DNA from: Chitinophagaceae bacterium
Lineage (GTDB): Bacteria; Bacteroidota; Bacteroidia; Chitinophagales; Chitinophagaceae
Direction of reading: 5' to 3'
Assembly (NCBI GenBank): GCA_019454915.1
Contig: JACFNM010000170.1
Span: forward strand, 1-8,762
DNA length: 8,762 bases
Made by a program: the position numbers and the translations under genes. This document shows, one piece after another, positions 6,015 through 8,762 of the stretch; position 1 is the stretch's first letter, and each line of letters opens with the position of its first letter. The notes below the pieces were generated by a model. It searched no databases. It saw only the letters and a program-made list of their open reading frames with translations, and had not been told where the DNA came from.

Positions 6015-7898
6015 TCATTCCTCCCGGTTATTTAAGAACAAAATGTACTTTTCAAGGTATTCTTTGGGCGGGGTATGCCATTCCGAAGTGCGGCTGACCT
6101 TCGTTTTTACGCCCTGATAATAAAAATTATATAAAACATCTTCTATTTCCGATTTAGGGATCAGGGCGCCATCTTCTTTTTGAAAAAACGCTCCTCTGTT
6201 GCCCGTCTTTTCATCTTTAGCAATTTCCAGCATCGCATAATATACGGGCATACGCGCAGACCTGACTCTTACATAATATTCGGGTTTGTCCTTCACTTTC
6301 TTCTCCGCCCGGTCAAAAATTCCGTTATACTGAGCAATCAGGTTTTCCGACAGAAAAGTCTCCTTTTCCTGAACGGGATTCCCGAATATGGACATTCTCA
6401 CGCCCTTGCCCGCCTGGTTATTATCGTGTATAAGATTAACATATTCTCTGATTTCAGAAGCAGCCGGTCCATAGTAAGCATCTATGAACTCATTCATTTC
6501 CTTCTCAATATCAATATCCGGCTTCCATAGCATCCTCGCAATCATATACGTCCGTAAAGGAGCAAAATCACCACCGGATTGAATATTTCCCTGCTCAAAC
6601 AAAGCGGTTACATTATTATCCCTGAGAAATTGAATATTCGGCTGAAGAATCCGCAGATTGGGAAAGGGAGCAAATAAATGCGAAAACCGGATCACATAAT
6701 CCCATACCAGTATATTACTGGTCAGTTTCCCCCATCCTATCAAATCTTCGCAAAAAGCCTGATCCCCAATGGTCATAGGATCATTGCGGGAACTTTCTAT
6801 ACTGCAGAGCATAATATTGACATTGCTCCGGGGCACAATCCCCTTTGGCGGTGTACGGGAATATTGGTAAGCCAGCGTGGAAATAATTTTATCAGGAAAG
6901 CGCTCAGCTACCTTATTTACAAAGGTGAGTATAGAGCCCATGCCGAGCGATGAATATCCGCTTGAATGGGTATTCAGTATCTTTTCACCAGGACTGTAGG
7001 CAGCGTACATACTGTCCAAAGCGGCGCATTTTTCGCAACGGCAGTAGTTAACATTATCATTCTGACTTACCGACCAATACAGCGCTTCCGGTTTCTTCTC
7101 TATGGCCTTTTTCAGATTTTCACATACTATCTCCAGCACATCGGGATTACTGAGGCATAACTGAGCTTCCGGCTGTGTACTTTTTTTATCCCAGGAAGGC
7201 ATCAGCCCCGCATGCCTTTTCCCATCATAATAGCTGAAATATTCAGGATGAGTTTCGCCGTAATCTTTCGGATTCAATAAACTCCCAAACGTATGTACCC
7301 AGTAGCCCCACTGTGTTTTGGCTCCTCCCCTGCCTTCAAAGGAATGAAGTTTATGCCAGTTCATAAATTCCGGATCGTAGACGTCATTATAATATACCTC
7401 CCGGTAAGCAAATACCGGTAACTGCATATCATCTACCGGCGGCAGAAATATTTTCCGTCGCCGGGGCACATAAGTAAAATCGGATGTATATTTCCTGCAG
7501 CCGAGGTACTGGTCTAAGAAAGTATATACGCTATAAATAATGCCTTTCTCCTTCCCTCCGGTTAAAATCAATTTCTTACCAATAGTCCTTATCAATAGTC
7601 CGTCATCTTTCAACTGCGCATAATCTACCTGTGACTGCTCAGCCCGGTTAACCCTGCCAATCAGAATCTCTTCCGGAGCGTTGCCTGTGTTATCCGCCAC
7701 TACCGGTAAGGTTACGCCGGTCATCCGGAAGAGATAGTCCTGCAATACCTTCCCGGACTGAATTTCCAATACGGTTGCATTTTCCGGAATAACTATGGTA
7801 TATTTTGTCTTTCCGTTTTTGATTAAAGTGAGTGATTGTCCGTCCGTTACATAATAGAGCGATAGCAACAGCAACACATTAACTAACTTTTTCATCAT
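6015..7898 (-). CDS. Exported DUF4838-family protein with GH67 N-terminal-like domain, probable glycoside hydrolase
   Basis: Residue numbers count from the upstream ATG at 7925. The start at 7898 (residue 10) is preferred because MMKKLVNVLLLLSLYY is a normal signal peptide start and the A-rich leader AATAAAAGAA lies directly before it. Residues about 40-155 form an alpha/beta domain like the N-terminal domain of GH67 and GH20 enzymes (LQDYLFRMTGVTLPVV, then EEILIGR, then GIIYSVYTFLDQYLGCRKY). From about 170 to 470 is a TIM-barrel-like DUF4838 region with the family hallmark SVSQNDNVNYCRCEKC (285-300). Asn289, Asp290, Glu377 (SIESSRND), Asp409 (LVWDY) and Glu444 (LFEQGN) are the conserved-looking acidic and amide positions. 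The Cys cluster at 295, 297 and 300 may bind a metal or form disulfides. A helical C-terminal part follows. The family is thought to be glycan-active; substrate and activity are not assigned. It stands alone, convergent with the propeller operon and divergent from the toxin-antitoxin pair. Confidence 0.75.
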   Translation of the reverse strand: MMKKLVNVLLLLSLYYVTDGQSLTLIKNGKTKYTIVIPENATVLEIQSGKVLQDYLFRMTGVTLPVVADNTGNAPEEILIGRVNRAEQSQVDYAQLKDDGLLIRTIGKKLILTGGKEKGIIYSVYTFLDQYLGCRKYTSDFTYVPRRRKIFLPPVDDMQLPVFAYREVYYNDVYDPEFMNWHKLHSFEGRGGAKTQWGYWVHTFGSLLNPKDYGETHPEYFSYYDGKRHAGLMPSWDKKSTQPEAQLCLSNPDVLEIVCENLKKAIEKKPEALYWSVSQNDNVNYCRCEKCAALDSMYAAYSPGEKILNTHSSGYSSLGMGSILTFVNKVAERFPDKIISTLAYQYSRTPPKGIVPRSNVNIMLCSIESSRNDPMTIGDQAFCEDLIGWGKLTSNILVWDYVIRFSHLFAPFPNLRILQPNIQFLRDNNVTALFEQGNIQSGGDFAPLRTYMIARMLWKPDIDIEKEMNEFIDAYYGPAASEIREYVNLIHDNNQAGKGVRMSIFGNPVQEKETFLSENLIAQYNGIFDRAEKKVKDKPEYYVRVRSARMPVYYAMLEIAKDEKTGNRGAFFQKEDGALIPKSEIEDVLYNFYYQGVKTKVSRTSEWHTPPKEYLEKYILFLNNREE

Positions 7899-7966
7899 TT
7901 CTTTTATTTTTTGTGTCCGACTCAAGGTTTAAGTTATTGAATGTATGATAAAAAATTCATTTACTA

Positions 7967-8002
7967 TTACACGTATAACGGCAATCAACATAACACGTGT
8001 AG
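7967..8002. promoter_or_regulatory. Candidate paired operators for the toxin-antitoxin operon
   Basis: Two ACACGT-centred sites lie 24 bases apart, just upstream of the antitoxin promoter box. The first, TTACACGTATAA (7967-7978), is palindromic at ten of twelve bases; the second has a perfect eight-base palindrome, ACACGTGT (7993-8000). Ribbon-helix-helix antitoxins commonly autoregulate by binding such short palindromes in pairs, so autorepression is a reasonable inference. The sites also lie in front of the divergent DUF4838 gene and could affect it. Confidence 0.4.
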
Positions 8003-8012
8003 AGAATTATTC

Positions 8013-8020
8013 TATCTTTG
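8013..8020 (+). promoter_or_regulatory. Bacteroidota-type -7 promoter box of the toxin-antitoxin operon
   Basis: TATCTTTG matches TAnnTTTG in every fixed base. Transcription would begin near 8025-8028, giving a leader of only about ten bases before the ATG at 8037. No clear -33 TTG is seen about twenty bases upstream; the second ACACGT palindrome occupies that region, which fits repression by operator binding. The box also excludes the longer antitoxin start at 7941. Confidence 0.55.
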
Positions 8021-8036
8021 CAGTCAAAAGCAGGAC

Positions 8037-8285
8037 ATGAATACGAAATTAACTTTAACCATAGAACGTGCTATCATTGAAGACGCAAAGAAATACGCGC
8101 GAAAGAGGGGAAGAAGCCTTTCTGACCTGGTAGAACATTACCTGAAAACGCTAACAGACCGGTCACCACAGGATCCGGAAGAATTATCCCCTGTTATCAA
8201 ATCATTAAAGGGTTCATTTAAAATACCTAAAGATTTTGATTACAAAAAAGAGCTAACTAACCGGTTGTCAGCAAAGCATAAATAA
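8037..8285 (+). CDS. Antitoxin, DUF6364-like ribbon-helix-helix protein
   Basis: The protein has 82 residues. It opens with a short beta strand (KLTLTIE, 4-10), then helix IIEDAKKYARKRG (13-25), a turn RSLSD, and helix LVEHYLKTL (31-39). This is the strand-helix-helix pattern of MetJ/Arc-type DNA-binding antitoxins and the pattern I associate with DUF6364. The C-terminal half (PEELSPVIKSLKGSFKIPKD, then a charged helix) is the likely toxin-wrapping tail. It should neutralise the PIN protein encoded next and repress its own promoter. The ATG at 8037 is chosen over the in-frame ATG at 7941 because the promoter box lies between them and the 32 extra residues match no domain. The stop is three bases from the toxin start, so the genes are coupled. 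Confidence 0.75.
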   Translation: MNTKLTLTIERAIIEDAKKYARKRGRSLSDLVEHYLKTLTDRSPQDPEELSPVIKSLKGSFKIPKDFDYKKELTNRLSAKHK

Positions 8286-8288
8286 ATA

Positions 8289-8705
8289 ATGGAGAAAATA
8301 TTAATTGATACCGATGTAATACTCGATTTCCTTTTTGATAGGAAACCCTTTTCTAACGAGGCATCGCAAATACTAGGCCTATGTGAAAGAAAAAAAATAC
8401 ACGGACTTGTCACCCCGGTTATGATTAGCAACGTATATTATATTTTAAGAAAGACCGCAAGCCACGAAAAAATCATTCAACACCTAAAAATGTTAATGAA
8501 TTTTTTAGACATCGCCGTAATTGATAAAAAAGTCATCTTGGAAGCTTTGAATTCAGGTTTTCAAGACTTCGAAGACGCGTTACAAAATTTTTCAGCGGTA
8601 GTCGGAAAAGAAATTGGTATTATTATTACCCGGAATGTCAGAGATTATAAGACAACTAGTTTACCTGTAATGACTCCTGAACTTTATTTAAAAGCCATAT
8701 TATAA
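8289..8705 (+). CDS. PIN-domain ribonuclease toxin (PIN_3 type, VapC-like)
   Basis: The protein has 138 residues, normal for a single PIN domain. It starts with strand KILIDTDVILDFLFDR, whose Asp7 and Asp9 are the first metal-binding acids, and continues with ASQILGLCERKKIHGLVTPV, typical of PIN_3. Glu24, Asp93/Asp96 (FQDFEDALQ) and Asp119 (ITRNVRDY) are candidates for the remaining acids of the Mg2+-binding site. Such proteins cleave RNA (often tRNA or rRNA in studied VapC toxins) and act in the cytoplasm until bound by the partner antitoxin; the target here is unknown. The gene follows the antitoxin by three bases with no promoter between. All key residues are present, so the toxin appears intact. 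The 57 bases after its stop show no clear terminator or gene. Confidence 0.85.
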   Translation: MEKILIDTDVILDFLFDRKPFSNEASQILGLCERKKIHGLVTPVMISNVYYILRKTASHEKIIQHLKMLMNFLDIAVIDKKVILEALNSGFQDFEDALQNFSAVVGKEIGIIITRNVRDYKTTSLPVMTPELYLKAIL

Positions 8706-8762
8706 GACCCCAACCGATCTAAATCCTCAGTTATTGTTCTATCTAAATATATAAGAATCGCT

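Noticed and set aside
6003..6017. Run of eight A (T on the minus strand) right after the DUF4838 stop as an intrinsic terminator
   Set aside because: No G+C-rich stem precedes the T-run on the minus strand; the perfect hairpin at 5867-5888 is a better candidate.
6180..7160. Several plus-strand open frames opposite the DUF4838 gene
   Set aside because: Antisense shadows of a gene with clear family motifs; low-complexity composition and no domain.
7941..8036. N-terminal extension of the antitoxin frame from an upstream in-frame ATG
   Set aside because: The extension contains the operator-like palindromes and the TATCTTTG box, and its translation matches no part of an RHH antitoxin; the ATG at 8037 is the better start.
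1..8762. tRNA, rRNA, CRISPR array, insertion sequence or riboswitch
   Set aside because: No cloverleaf, spaced repeats, transposase motifs or long structured leaders were seen; the untranslated stretches are all short.

Overview
The window looks like a chromosomal segment of a Bacteroidota bacterium, probably a free-living polysaccharide degrader of the Chitinophagaceae/Cytophagales type (inference). The grounds are: starts lacking Shine-Dalgarno sequences and preceded by A-rich leaders, a TAnnTTTG-type -7 promoter box, signal peptides whose likely cleavage site lies just before Gln, and a set of exported glycan-active families typical of this phylum. No RNA gene, CRISPR array or insertion sequence was seen.

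Region 1 (1-2905, minus strand) holds a large exported glycoside hydrolase-like protein. A concanavalin-like module is inserted in its N-terminal beta-sandwich, and its catalytic half resembles the alpha-galactosidase clan (GH27/31/36). Its stop codon overlaps a GTG start of a further gene that runs off the left edge, so the two are probably one operon.

Region 2 (3024-5768, plus strand) is a two-gene operon divergent from region 1. The first product has a twin-arginine-type signal and beta-propeller-like repeats. The second is a Sec-exported protein with an Asp-box, also propeller-like. Neither has a function I can name.

Region 3 (5769-6014) is a convergent intergenic stretch with a perfect hairpin, a short imperfect repeat and a ten-codon ORF that looks like the start of a signal peptide. 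Region 4 (6015-7898, minus strand) encodes an exported DUF4838-type protein with a GH67-N-like front domain, probably another glycosidase.

Region 5 (7899-8762) is visibly A+T-richer and carries a complete toxin-antitoxin pair, a ribbon-helix-helix-type DUF6364 antitoxin and a PIN_3 ribonuclease toxin, with a recognisable promoter and possible operators.

Together, regions 1-4 look like a small cluster for breakdown of a complex glycan outside the cytoplasm: two probable hydrolases plus two propeller proteins that could be hydrolases, lyases or binding proteins. There is no SusC/SusD pair, regulator or sulfatase in view. The substrate cannot be read from the sequence.
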